From Endomychus coccineus (Eukaryota; Arthropoda; Insecta; Coleoptera; Endomychidae): a DNA stretch of 64,000 nt. The first letter of the stretch is position 1; each line of letters starts with the position of its first letter. Under the pieces are notes generated by a model that saw nothing but the letters and a program-made list of their open reading frames with translations, ran no database searches and was not told the DNA's origin. The DNA is taken from assembly GCA_958510875.1 (NCBI GenBank), contig OY294071.1, positions 37,292,581 through 37,356,580 on the forward strand, given 5' to 3'. Shown here in pieces: positions 1-16,884 of the stretch. The position numbers and the translations under genes were made by a program.

Positions 1-3000
1 GTCGACCTCCACTTCCGCCTACGGGTGCAGAAGATTCAGGTTTCTCTTCTACAAAAGTCACTTTACGGGCTTTTTCAGACGAATCAACATCTTTTTCAAC
101 TTTAGGTTTGGCATTTATAGATGTGAAACCCAAAGCGGATAACAGAGCTTCGGCAGCATTACGCTTGGCTACTTTCTTGTTTGGTCCGACTCCTGTACAT
201 GACTGACCGTTAACGGAAGCTTCAATCAAAAATTCTCGGCGTCGTGGGGCGCCACGTTCTTCTAATACTGTATAAACTGGCTCACGTTCTTTGTTAGCTT
301 GCTGAATCTGAATCAATCTTGAGATAGGATTTATCTCTTCAACAGTATCACACGTTTTGTCAACATTCATTTTGATGAGATTCCTAGTTTTCTTTTTGTT
401 TGTGACTCGTTTACGTTTGATTTGGACAATACTGTTAATGGCTGGTAGGGGTGGAAGTTTTGACAACTCATCCAACATTTTTTCAGCGGCTCGTTTCTTC
501 GAAATCTTCTTGCCATTTCCTTCACCGTCCGCAATAAAGTTGCCTACACGACATTGGGTTATGAAAACCTTCATATGTGGTGGACCTTTCTCACTAAGAA
601 CTTCGAAAATAACATTAAGATTTCTTTTGAGTGCTATTTCGTGTACAAGAGAAATCGGAGATTTCAGATCCGTATTAAGATCTGGTGGGACAGAGACGTC
701 ACCATTAATAGTTTCGATAGTATGTTCGATACCATCAGGACCCATTTGTTTGATGTCTTCAATAGCTTTAGCTGCAGCGTCGTGACGAGCTGCTTGTACC
801 GTATATCCGACACCAGGGTATTCCCGTTCGCCTACATGCAAGCGGACAGTATATGGATCTCCTGGATTGTGCGGTCCTGTATTGACTGTAGCAGCTGCAG
901 CAGCAGCCGCTGCACGATACTGTCCGTAATATCTTCCATCATGATAAGGATAATGTCCTCTGACAGGACGACGATTGTCAAACCCGTAACGGGGTTGAGG
1001 TTGTGTATAGACGTTGTGACGAGGATAATAATTGGGTTGTGACATGTAAGGTTGTGGGGTAGCACCGTTTTCGATAACGTAAACCGTGCGTTCTCCCCGT
1101 TTCATAGCAAGTGCATTCAGTTCAACTGTTGGAGTGACAACACCAGGATTGGTCGCACGGATACCGATTCTATTCCGGATTGTTTTTGGAGGAGGATGTT
1201 TGAATTCAGTTTTATTCAGAGCTTGAGCAGCAGCAGAGTGCTGTGCTTTTTTGATACTAGGACCTTCAGCTTCATATTCTTCGTTACCTAATTTCAATGT
1301 TACTGTGAACATCTTTTGGTGTGCTGGTCCTTGTTCTCCGGTTAACCGATATTGGTGTTGAATTTTATTGTACCTTGCCAATTCATTAACCAAGCACATT
1401 GGTGTTTTTTCTTTTATGTTTGCCAAATTAGTACTGGGCCCAGAAGAAGTATTAGTGTTTGGGGAACTTTGTTGTTGTAGTTCTGAATTATGATGGTCCA
1501 AAGATTCTGATTGTAAACCATTCTCATAATGGTAAACTGTCAAAATAAAGTTTCAAATCAACAAACAATTCAATCAAAATAATAGTTTTCAAATAAACTC
1601 ATGATTTATATTTATATAGTGTCAAAACTCTGAATGCGTGGATACATATTTATTAATAACAGGGTGTTACAATACGAGATTTCCTGTTATATTTCAAGAG
1701 CATATGATCAGACTCTGCCAGATGAACTTTTCACACATTCTACATCTGAATTTAATTTTGAATGAAGAATAAATGTTAATCTTGTAGAATGAATACTCTT
1801 CAATCAACAACCTGATTATATGCTAGTATACAATTTTCTTGTAATTTTTTCAATCATATCGAAGTAGTCTGATTCATAATTCTGAGTTCTAGTTCATCCC
1901 TGTATCAAAATATGACTCAATCTACTGTACCCTAATAATACTAGCATAAACTGTAGACATCATATATATGCGGAAACTTCAGCATCATGTAGATCTACTT
2001 CAAAATACCAGAAGACTTCAACTACACCAAAAATACTGATAAGTTTAAATCCATTCTATAGTCAGGGTCCAAATCGCACTAGAAAAAGTCTATATATCTT
2101 GTACACAAAATTCAATGGCATGTTTCGCCACCTTGGAAGATGCTGATTTGGGTGGGCAACAGTTTGGCCTGTTATGTCAATCTCTGCTTTCCAGCTTCTG
2201 TTCCCATGATTTGTATATGAAATAACTGATTTTGTGAACTGTTCTGTTATTTAGACGACTGTTCTGAATTGAAGTGATTTGTTCTTGGCAACTTGAGAAT
2301 AGTGACCATAGCCCTGTCTTTACTCAATTAGATCAAAATTAGCCAGCACCACCACTTATGGCACCTGATGAAAATTATGTATGAACAATAGACCCAGTTC
2401 CTTTAACTGATTGGGAATGATGTATCATGTTTTTACTATATACATCTTCTAACTCTGTTCAATGTATGATTTTAGTAAAATATTATTGTTGATATATTTG
2501 TGTTATTGTTTATACCACGTTTTTTGCATTCACTATTCTACCTCTGAAGATCTGTGTGTGTAGTAAAGTCTAGAAACATGGGTAGAAGATAAGAGTAGTT
2601 CAGTCTGAGCATACAGCTCTAAGTCAATGTTAGGCATTTTGGTAAGCTTGTGAAGGCTTAAAAAATGATTATTTTTGAAAACTTCTTTTAAAATACAATT
2701 TACAAGAAGAGGTCTTATCTTGGTTAAAATGTGTCTGTAGTGTAATAGATCAATCTCTTCCTATATGTATTTGCAACAACAAAATTTGAAATCGTTTTTG
2801 TATCAGTTTCAATAATGACTTTTTTAAATGTAATATCCAACTTTGAAAATGTTGGGCCACTGTATTATATATATTCTTTTGGGAAAATTGAGATTTCTAT
2901 AATTTTTGTTAAAGACTAAGATGGTTTCTATATTTATATTTATTTCAATACTTCCGAGATGCAAAACCTTTCATACCTAGAAAGAGTGACCCATAAAAAA

Positions 3001-3627
3001 TATATATTCCCATTGCCATCTTCAGCTCAAAATTTTCACCAGTATTATGAGCCTGTATAAGTTGAAACTCCTTTATAAGAACCATATTTTGATAAACAAG
3101 TATGAAACATGCAGTTATCACATGAATCATACTGGTCAACAAATTTAGACTCAATAAGCAAAATCGTTTACTACATTCGAAAATCTGATAGTGCATTATC
3201 ATTATGACAAACATTACATTATGATTATGTGTAAATATAATGGATCCAACAATGTGGATGAATAGAAAGTTATGAAACATTTTTGTTTATTACCTTGTGG
3301 AATACCTGGTTTTTGAGCTTGTTGAGGAATAGACGTGGTCGTTATCAATGTAGGTCCTGGAGGCATAGATAAGAGAACACCTATAAAATTGATAATACAG
3401 CCTATTTATCTTAAAATGGACAGTATTTTACCTGTATGAGCAGCAGGTACAGTCTGCTGAATGCTCATCAACATAGGCTGCGATCGTTGATTTGGTGGCG
3501 GCCCCATTTGTTGCATTCCCATCCTAAAAGTCAAGAATTATAAGAATGAAACTTTCCCTCTCAACAAAACTCACCTTGTAGTTCTCTGCATTCCATTTTG
3601 GGATAAAGGATGATGTTCTTGTAGCAT
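1..3627 (-). CDS. stau: Staufen, double-stranded RNA-binding protein (3' end outside window)
   Basis: Binds structured mRNA for transport and translational control. Coding exons on the minus strand are 3627-3575, 3523-3432, 3380-3294 and 1536-1, all with GT-AG borders and matching phases. The last exon is still open at the window edge. Start ATG at 3625-3627; an upstream non-coding exon ends at 3691. About 589 residues are visible. The N-terminus is rich in Gln, Met and Pro. dsRBD1 lies at about residues 121-185. dsRBD2 is split: first half at about 205-225 (PTVELNALAMKRGERTVYV), second half at about 302-340 (DPYTVRLHVGEREYPGVGY), separated by a Tyr/Pro/Arg- and Ala-rich loop of about 75 residues. 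dsRBD3 is at about 369-435 and dsRBD4 at about 479-543. The split second domain is a known Staufen trait. The fifth domain must lie beyond position 1. The family call is very secure. Confidence 0.95.
1537..3293 (-). other. Large staufen intron
   Basis: Intron of 1,757 bases between the Gln/Pro-rich N-terminal exons and the long dsRBD exon. Donor GT is at 3293-3292 and acceptor AG at 1538-1537 on the minus strand. The stretch is AT-rich and I see no coding exon or recognisable repeat in it. The 111-residue open frame inside it (2945-3280) has no splice or protein signature and looks like chance. Confidence 0.8.
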
Positions 3628-4783
3628 GTTGCTTGTACTAATAATTAAAGCCAAATTAGATTTTATAAGTATATAATTCGTTCTACTTACCAACCGGCAC
3701 TACCTTTATTTCTAGGATATTTTGTTATGATCTTACAACAAATCAGACTACCGTTCTCCACCACTATCAACAATTAATTTCTTCCGAATAATTGTACCAA
3801 ACACCACTACTAAATCTTTTAAATACCGTTGGCAAACAATAAAGAAAATATAGTTACTAACATGTAGCCATGTTAGATCAGTCGCAATGGATCATAGAAG
3901 CTTCATTCTTCGAAAAGATTCAGAGAGCAAATGTAAAGGTAAACCACAGTTTCCTAAATATAACACATTAGGCACAAAACAAATAAAATTGTGACCGTTG
4001 CAACCAATTTCTATAAATCCTTTTGGTAATTTGAGAATACGAAGTATGCTTTGATATTGTTATAATTTATATGAAATCAATTGAAAAATCAAAATTATTA
4101 AATTCTAAGTGAATGTTATACAGTATATTCAGAAAAATTATATAGAACATTCGCAATTATTGCAGAGCTCCTACTTTACTTATAATTTATTAGTATATTA
4201 ATATAATTTATTAGCCATCAATAAACTAACATACATACTTAGAAAAATTAGTATATTTCTTCTCGATTTTATGCAACATGCAATTGTTAGGCATATGCAA
4301 TTGATATTACTGTATGTTTTACTATTTACGTACGTATCAACCAGTATTATACGGATATAATAAATGATTTGAGATGATTTACACGAATTAGCTTGAAAGT
4401 AAGCACGACGGTGTATCTGTCATCAACACATTGGAATGTGCGCCATTTCTGGGTTGTTTTCCTTATAATGGCAGTATATTCGAAAGCAATCTCCAAATTG
4501 TCGAATTTTATTCTTAATAAAATATGCTTCCCCAAAAATATTCGAGCGCCATCTATCGATGGTAGAAATGATGAAAAAAAAATTGGTTCGTGGAAGGAGC
4601 AGCGGGAGGGTATCTTGGATCGTTATAGATCTTTGATATCAGTGACATATCTCCATGGATCCATGTTTACCTTTTATGTCCTTGATCTTACATTTACATT
4701 TTACATAACCTATATCCCAATTCCCATCCTGAGTGTAGCAGTGTGTAATTATAGGATTAGGCAGTTTCAATACAAATTCTAAC
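3628..4783. promoter_or_regulatory. Shared upstream region of staufen and DNAJC21
   Basis: Divergent intergenic stretch. It holds the staufen 5' UTR exon on the minus strand, ending at donor 3690-3689, and the presumed promoters of both genes. An open frame at 4393-4782 stops two bases before the DNAJC21 ATG and has no recognisable protein; I treat it as 5' leader or chance. No clear core promoter element could be assigned by eye. Confidence 0.5.
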
Positions 4784-6346
4784 ATGCAGTGTTACTATGA
4801 AGTATTAAACGTTGATAGAAATGCAGTCGATTGTGAAATCAGATCGGCATACAAAAAATTGGCCTTGAGATGGCACCCTGACAAAAATTTGGAAGATATT
4901 GAAAATGCTAAACAACAGTTTCTATCTGTACAGCAAGCGTATGACGTTTTAAGTGACAGACAAGAGAGAGCATGGTACGACACTCATCGTGAGCAGATTT
5001 TACGGGGCCCCAATTCAGATTTCAAAGATAATAATATAGATGTTTTCCAGTATTTTTCTACCACCTGTTTCAAGGGATATGGAGATGATGATAATGCATT
5101 TTATTCTGTGTACAGACAGCTTTTTGAAAAAATTACAAAAGAGGATATGGAATTTTGCGAAGATCGAGAAGAATTTGGAGAAGTGCCACAATTTGGAAAT
5201 TCATCAAGTGATTATGATGCAGTAGTGGGTCCATTCTATGCTTATTGGATAGGTTATTCTACTAGAAAGACGTATTACTGGCTAGATGCATTTGATTTTA
5301 AAAGCTCTTCTGACAAAAGGGTGTTGAAGTCTTTTGAAAAAATTAACAAAAAAATTCGTCAAAAAGCCAAAAAGGAAAGGAATGAAGAAGTACGTAATTT
5401 AATATCATTTGTTAAGAGAAGAGATAAACGGGTTCAAGCTTGGAATAAAATTAATGAGAAAAGAATACTAGATAATAGACAAAAACAAGAGGAAATTAGG
5501 AAGGAAAAATTATCTGCTCAAAAAAAACTTAATGATTCACATGTTCAAGCAGAATGGACTAAATATGACAATGTTGAATCTGGCTTACAAGATATTGAAG
5601 AAAATTTAAGTCGTACATTTGGAAAATGTTCATTTTCTGAAGATGATGAAAATTTGAATGACTTTTATTGTGTAGCCTGTAATAGGGTTTTTAAAACTTT
5701 GAAATCTTTTGAAAATCACGAATTGAGCAAAAAGCATAGAGAAAATTTGGATAAATTAAAAGGACAAATGTTATTGGAAGATGCTGAAAACAATTCTGGA
5801 GATTCTGACCTCCAAAATATAACCGATGACAATGAATCAGAAGATGATAATCTAGTAGTAGATAATGAATCTATAAACAGTTCAATTGGAAATATTGACA
5901 ATGATAAAGGATTAAATGAAATAGTTAGCCATTCTACTGAGAAAAGTGAAAGAAAAGAGAAAAAAGCAAATCGTAAGAGTAAGAATGTCTTAAAGCTGGA
6001 ATCTGAAGAAGAAAGTGAATGTGTGATGGACTTGCAACCTGAAGATGTTCCTACCCTCAACAAAACTTCTAAAAAAGTAAGGAGAAAAAAAAAATGTAAC
6101 ATTCCATTTCAAGAGTCGAATGGAGATTTGAATATTGACGATACTTGTACATCCAAAGAAAGTGAGAGGTCCATGAGATCAAATGATAGGAGGAAATCTT
6201 CTCATAATTGTGCTACATGTAAAGCAAGCTTTTCTTCTAAGAATAAGCTGTTTGAACATTTGAAAAAAGTAGGACATTCTATTCATTTAGTACCATCAAA
6301 TGAAACTAAAACTATGAAGGGTAAAGGCAAAGGTGTCATCAAATAA
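4784..6346 (+). CDS. DNAJC21: DnaJ homolog subfamily C member 21 (Jjj1 type), ribosome biogenesis co-chaperone
   Basis: J-domain protein of 520 residues in one exon. In the yeast Jjj1/DNAJC21 family the J domain recruits Hsp70 to cytoplasmic maturation of the 60S ribosomal subunit. The J domain spans about residues 1-66 with the HPD catalytic triad at 31-33. The family's middle signature FYAYWIGYSTRKTYYWLDAF follows, then a charged coiled-coil stretch rich in Lys, Glu and Arg. A first C2H2 zinc finger (CVAC...H...H) is at about 293-320, then an acidic and lysine-rich linker, then a second C2H2 finger (CATC...H...H) at about 473-500. Length is close to the family norm. The start is the ATG that begins the J domain; a poly(A) signal follows at 6452. 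Lack of introns, unlike all its neighbours, is notable, but the frame is intact and no poly(A) tract suggests a retrocopy. Confidence 0.95.
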   Translation: MQCYYEVLNVDRNAVDCEIRSAYKKLALRWHPDKNLEDIENAKQQFLSVQQAYDVLSDRQERAWYDTHREQILRGPNSDFKDNNIDVFQYFSTTCFKGYGDDDNAFYSVYRQLFEKITKEDMEFCEDREEFGEVPQFGNSSSDYDAVVGPFYAYWIGYSTRKTYYWLDAFDFKSSSDKRVLKSFEKINKKIRQKAKKERNEEVRNLISFVKRRDKRVQAWNKINEKRILDNRQKQEEIRKEKLSAQKKLNDSHVQAEWTKYDNVESGLQDIEENLSRTFGKCSFSEDDENLNDFYCVACNRVFKTLKSFENHELSKKHRENLDKLKGQMLLEDAENNSGDSDLQNITDDNESEDDNLVVDNESINSSIGNIDNDKGLNEIVSHSTEKSERKEKKANRKSKNVLKLESEEESECVMDLQPEDVPTLNKTSKKVRRKKKCNIPFQESNGDLNIDDTCTSKESERSMRSNDRRKSSHNCATCKASFSSKNKLFEHLKKVGHSIHLVPSNETKTMKGKGKGVIK

Positions 6347-6451
6347 TATAAACTTGTATGATGAAAGTTGAAAATTCTAAAACAAATATAAAATGTTTGC
6401 CAACAAATTTTTTGTTTTCTTTTGTGTGATTAGTATAACTATAGACTTTAC

Positions 6452-6457
6452 AATAAA
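6452..6457 (+). terminator. Polyadenylation signal of DNAJC21
   Basis: Canonical AATAAA about 105 bases after the DNAJC21 stop codon. Confidence 0.6.
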
Positions 6458-6537
6458 ATTCATATGTGGGTTAAAAAGTCAATGTATTGAATGATTATCA
6501 AACATTTTCATGTTAGCAGTCATAGACAGTTAAGGTC

Positions 6538-6660
6538 AGTCCCAGACAGTTGTTTTGCTCTATCGTGAGCTCATCAGTGGAACGTGACGATGATGTCACT
6601 ATTCGATTAGTGACATCATCGTCCTCGTTGCATTGATGAGCGAAACAGCTGTCTGGGACT
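6538..6660. repeat. Near-perfect long hairpin, palindromic MITE family A
   Basis: Two arms of about 60 bases each, almost without loop. The left arm begins AGTCCCAGACAG and the right arm ends CTGTCTGGGACT. The tip is GATGATGTCACTA against TAGTGACATCATC. Outer bases AAGGT (near 6533) and ACCTT (near 6693) extend the inverted repeat. Related sequence occurs at 11317, 28383-30512 and 58994, so this is a dispersed element. No coding capacity. Confidence 0.8.
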
Positions 6661-7248
6661 AATAGTCACGTTGTTACTGTTCGATCTAGAGAAACCTTAA
6701 CTCTGTTTATAAAGTCAATGTCAGGGCTAACTTCTGTGCCACAAACTCAGGCTAATCGACTAAAAAGTGTGTTTCGAAAATATTTGTAAGTAAGGAAATT
6801 GTTCTGTTGTCAGTTCAAAAGAATTTACGATTCCAAGATTTCCTACTAACAGCATCATCCTCAAACTTTTAAAACAGTTGTACATTTCTGTTACTTCATC
6901 TAATTATAGTAAGGGCCTACTCTGTGAAGGTGTTAAATTCTATCTATTAGTAATAAAAGATATTAATCTGAGAATTCTGTCATGCATGATAAAAAATTCT
7001 AATTCTAGCAGCTGTCAACAGAACTGTATAGCACTTCTGTTCTCTGCAACAGAACAACATAGTGGTTCTATGAGAACAACGTTGACAGATGCATCTTTAT
7101 GATTTTTAATCTCTGGGTGTATGATTGTTTGTTTTTGAAGTTTTAAAAAATGATACTTATGGACTAGAATGCGGCAGGGGCACTACAGTACTTTATAATT
7201 AAGAACTGTTCATATTATTTCAAATTTACTGGTTGGAACAAAAATAAA

Positions 7249-12012
<4,764 letters not shown>

Positions 12013-12652
12013 AAATCAAGGAAATTCTTAGTTTCTCTATTGTTTCAAACTTTTTAGCTTATTTAGTAGGCTCTGCATTTTCGTACACATGAAAATATTA
12101 TATTTATTTTAAAAATGTAGAACATCATTATTTATATTTCATGAAACAGTTATACAGATTACCATAAGGCTGTGATGATCATGAAATCATTTTTATTGGA
12201 TCGACTGAAAGAAAATTCAAGTATTTTAGTGAATTGTCATGACATAATTTATATTTATATTTATTATTAAATAATCTATATTATATACAGATGAGGTTGA
12301 ATTAATCTGAGTATTACTGTGTGCATTTCTAATACTCCTTACTACTATCTGTTCATAGAATAAGCTCATTTCATCATATTTATAGATTGTTGTAAAATTA
12401 TAAAATATTTTGCAATTTACCGACGTGTTTCAATTGTGTCAGTCTTTAATGTGTTGAATTTCAGTTTTACCACACTTCATACAGTGATAATGTCCAGTCC
12501 TGTTTATGTGTCGGATCACTCATAGCTGACGTTAGTTACGCCTCGGTAGATCGACGAATTATGCCATAAGTAAAATAAGTTCACGAATTGTTACAAGGGA
12601 AAAAAATTAACAATATTTAGATTCTTAACAGTCGATGTTATCTTTTTGACAG

Positions 12653-13323
12653 TGTCCCGCAAGTGTTCTACAAGAAAAACCCAGAGAACTGCCCTGTATT
12701 CCATTGAATTTAGTTCCGAGCTGGATTCTCGCCTGGGAAATGGAAATGATTTGAATCAGCTACCTCCTGCAATGTCCCCAAAACCGATGACGCCTCGGAA
12801 AGTGAAGAGAAGGAGCGTAATGACTCGTGGAACTACAACTCGACATAGCACCAACAGCAAGAGGCATTCCGGAGGGAACCGTTCTTCGACGAGAAGCTCT
12901 CGCAGGTCTATCCAGAATCCAATAACTCGTTTAATGGAACAACAGCAATCAGTGGCATACGATCATTCATCCCTGATTGATGCAGCCTTGCCGAATTTTA
13001 ATGATTTAAGTACTTATGGACATGCAAATTTAACATATCAACAATCTTCCACGCAGTCTCTAAACGAGACTGATGAATTTGAAGATCTCTATAATAACAG
13101 ACCGGCATCCGTTCGTTCTAGTTACTCGAATTTCCATGGAACCAGAGCTATTAACTATCCTACAACATCAAAATCTTACCATCACAGTCACGCTACTCCC
13201 CAAGTACCACAAAAGAAAAATAAGTCTAGTAGGAGCAGCATGAGGTCCAAAGTATTCTTGAACAATGGCCCGCCTGCGTATACATCGCAAGTATGTCCTA
13301 TTGACTCCGAAACTGCTATTTAG
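12653..13323 (+). CDS. NKAIN: Alternative terminal exon of NKAIN, long basic/Ser-rich tail
   Basis: Open from a CAG acceptor at 12652 to TAG at 13321-13323. Joined to the NKAIN donor after 8217 the phase fits exactly (T+TG gives Leu), giving an isoform of about 392 residues. The 222-residue tail carries a motif ALYSIEF near its start, then PMTPRKVKRRSVMTRGTTTR, Ser/Arg runs and a Tyr/Ser/His-rich end. It looks cytoplasmic and unstructured, rich in basic and phosphorylatable residues. There is no in-frame ATG near its start, so a separate gene is unlikely. That it belongs to NKAIN is inferred from phase, strand and position; I also recall longer NKAIN tails in other insects, but cannot confirm this. 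Confidence 0.72.
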
Positions 13324-16300
13324 GTGTTTTATTTAGAGGTAAAATATTACTTCGACCATACTATTTTATTGTTGTGAATAACTTAAGTCTTTTAGTCAGA
13401 TTTAACTAGTCTTCAAATTAACAACTTCATTTTATATAATTGGAAGGTGTTTTGAACTAATAAACACCCACAATGTGTCCTAGAGAGTGAAAAAGAAAGC
13501 AAATTTTCTACAATGGAATTTCTTATACCAGAAAAGGAGAATAAATTGAAGACAATAGTTGAACTTTTTCCATTCAGTATGTCGAACTGGGTGTAGGGTG
13601 GGATCAATATTGTCCTATATTTGCCAAAAATATGAAATTTGGTATCGCGATCTAAAAGATTGCAATAAAACAAAGAGCTGAATTCGATTATCACAATGTT
13701 TTCCTTCTATTTTTCCAAGTAATTGTTCAATTGATCCAAATTTTAAGTTTAAAATGAATGGTGGATACAACAAGATATACAATAGAAATAACAGAAAAGT
13801 TGAGCTTTTATTTCTGTATTGAGTCAGGAGGGTGACTTATTGGTCCTCATTAGGACCATTGTACCTCCTTCGTAGGGTACAGATCTCCAGTAAGTCCCTT
13901 TATATAACGAACTTAAATGTTGTTAGCGGATGCAGCTTGATTTAGAATTTTGTGACTTGCTAATACTATAAACTTACTACTACAGATCTCATAAAACTAG
14001 GAGTTTCTCTCTCAAAATACAGCGAGGAACCTAACTTGGGGATATTGGAAGCTATATAAATATTTAAACATAAAGATGATTTAATGAATTTTGATTGTAA
14101 ACAAGCAATAATGCACTTCAATAAACCTCAGGTCATCTCTACGAACACGTATTTGTAAGTAATTATTTGTTAACTAATTAGGATTAATGACGGTTCTGCA
14201 ATACTGGCTGTTTATTTTTGGCCAAGAACTACCTGTAATATTGTTACTCATTAGAACCAGCATAATAGCCGCTTTATTACTGGTTGTAATATACTCTCCC
14301 CCTAATTTGACGCTTTAAGTATTTCGTTTTATTTCATAATCTTAGCTTTAAATTCAGTTTACATAAGTCTTTGATAAATGACTGGATTGTAGCCGAAAAG
14401 TGCTTCAAATAAGCTATAATTCAAATGGAAAAAGGATGATAGTGCAAACTTATACTATAATTCAGAGTCGTACCTTTTAAGTATTCGTAATACTAGTTTG
14501 GAGGTGATCTTATTCTTGCTTAATGCTAGTATTACGGCTCCGCTGTCTTCACCGCTGATTTTGCAGTTTAGAAGCGTATTTTCCTAGGGCGAGGTTTAGA
14601 TCTTTTGAATAAATACCCGATTCGGCTTCCATTTTGGTTTTAGAACCATCAGTTGAGATATGGGTAGTTTGGTGCATATAAAATGCTTAACTAAGCACCT
14701 TCCAATTGTAAACTTTTTGACAAGAGCTTTCGTTATCAACATGTTTGACTTCTAGCTTAAGAACTTGATATGAAAATTATTATTTTTCCTCAGCTTTGAG
14801 AGATATTTTCCTTGTAAATTATATGTGATATTTTAGAATATTAATTGAGGTTGACAATGTTCAATGACTATTTTCTGTTATCTTCGAGTTTACACCAGAA
14901 AATGAGGGCAACTAGGTTGTGACTATTCCGTCGAAAGCATGTTTCAATAACGTATTAGTACTTAATAGGGCGCGGTTACTCCATTTTACAAAATCAAAGG
15001 TGTTATGTTACCTACAGTTTAATTTTGACTATGAATCTTGATTCTTAATGTACACGTTCTATGCCTGCTGTTTTATCTCAGACAAGATAATTTTAGAAAA
15101 CTCGCATATTCTGCAAGTTCAAGGATCTCAGTTCATTATGCCATGCCTTTAAATGTAATATTTGTGATTTAAGTGTGTTAATGTGATGTAAAAAAATTCA
15201 TTAAAGTTCATTAGTGTATTGAACGAATGATTGCAACACATTTTAATTAATAATCGGAATAATCGAGGTATTATATCGGGATATTTCAATAATCGATTAA
15301 ATAGATTTTCATAATATCTCCATTATTTCCATCAGTAGTTTTAACACGTTTGTTTTCTAGAATTGGTATTGATTGAAATACTCCGTTTACGAATAGCAAC
15401 TTTTTTTTTTCACTATAAATTAGTCCGAAAACCTAGTTAATAAGGCTTCTATAACTATTCGAGAATAATCATTTCTCTTAACATCAATTTGAAATAAAAA
15501 TAATTTTTAATTTTGGTTATACAACTGAGCTTGTACATGCATTTGTGATAAAATGGTTTAGAAATGTATTGAATTAATTCGTTCAATCTATTTGATTCGA
15601 ATTTATCAGTAAAATATTATCAATTGGTTGCAAGGTTAAAATTGAATTGTTCTGCAATCTGAGCAATGAGTGGAATTTGAGACAATAAGACTGCGACTTT
15701 TGAATGTATGTTTAATATTGGATTTCATAAAGGATCTGTTATTTCATTATTTTGAATTATTTTTTTTATGTTCTGGGTGTCTAGTTTTGTTAATCCCGCA
15801 GTGTTCTTATTTCGGATTAATTTCGCGAAATGAAACAAATTACGTTTGACCCGCGTTGATAATGTTTGAACAAATTAACTAAGAATGTTAGATTGGAAAT
15901 GATGCTCATCATAAATTGATTATAGAACTGATAATCTCAAGTTTTTTTTTAGGTTATACAAATACTTTACAATAATTGCATAAATATTGATTTAAATACA
16001 TAATCCGTCAATATGCAATAATGTGTACCAAAGTCTAATGCTATATGTATGTATAGTATACATATAACATGAGTTAGTAGTTAGTTTTTAACAGTACATA
16101 TTTTTACAAATATTTCAATACATCACGAAACAACGATTTTTATATAATTTATGTACTGTATATTTTTATAATAAAAAGTAAAATTGTTGATATTTTATCT
16201 TCTTCATAATTGAATATATTGAAAATATTTATTATAGTTGTAAGAGATTATTTAGGGATCCTGAAAATCACTACTAGAGGAACTCTTTATTTTTTATTTA

Positions 16301-16884
16301 TTTTCGGGATCAATAAGGTTCAAACATTGTTTTCACAACATGTGATTTCATCTTGCTTAAAATAAGAATCATTTGTAAATATTTGTTACATTAGTGTCAG
16401 TCTTTCTTATATTTGAAAGACAATCATCTGAATCATACATATTTGTTGAATTATATAGTAATTTAACTCAATATTTATATTAATAAAATCATACAAACCT
16501 AAACAATCAGTAATTTTTCAAAGAAGACTAAGTAATATTAGAAATAAATTATCATATTTGCAGTTTTGAAATTTTGGCAACTGTTAATGTCAATAATATA
16601 TGTGTGTGTATCTACGGAATATTTCCTGGAGCTGTATATTTTATGTAGAAAAAATATTTTTCATGTTTTATTGTGAAATATGCAACTATGAAATAAAACT
16701 ATTTTCTTTATTTTGTGGCTTTATTAATATTTCCTCCCACCCCTTACTTTTTCAATAATCTTGTGGCAGAAGAAAGATAATATTCCCTCTAGAATATGTA
16801 CCAATAACCGGTTTGTTAGTATGATATTCTGGAGTAACTATGGTAACACGTATCGCTACGCGTTTTATAGACCAAACTGTTAAA
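13324..16884 (+). other. NKAIN 3' UTR and intergenic stretch without a recognisable gene
   Basis: AT-rich, no convincing coding frame on either strand. An AATAAA at 16692-16697 is a plausible late poly(A) signal for the long NKAIN transcript, which would mean a 3' UTR of about 3.4 kb. The 93-residue minus frame at 13413-13694 has no recognisable feature. Confidence 0.5.

Noticed and set aside
357..1291. Several plus and minus frames of 77-162 codons over the staufen exon
   Set aside because: They are shadows of the staufen coding exon in other frames; only the minus frame through the dsRBDs has protein homology.
4393..4782. 129-codon frame just before DNAJC21
   Set aside because: No recognisable domain, and it ends two bases before a very well supported start; more likely leader or chance.
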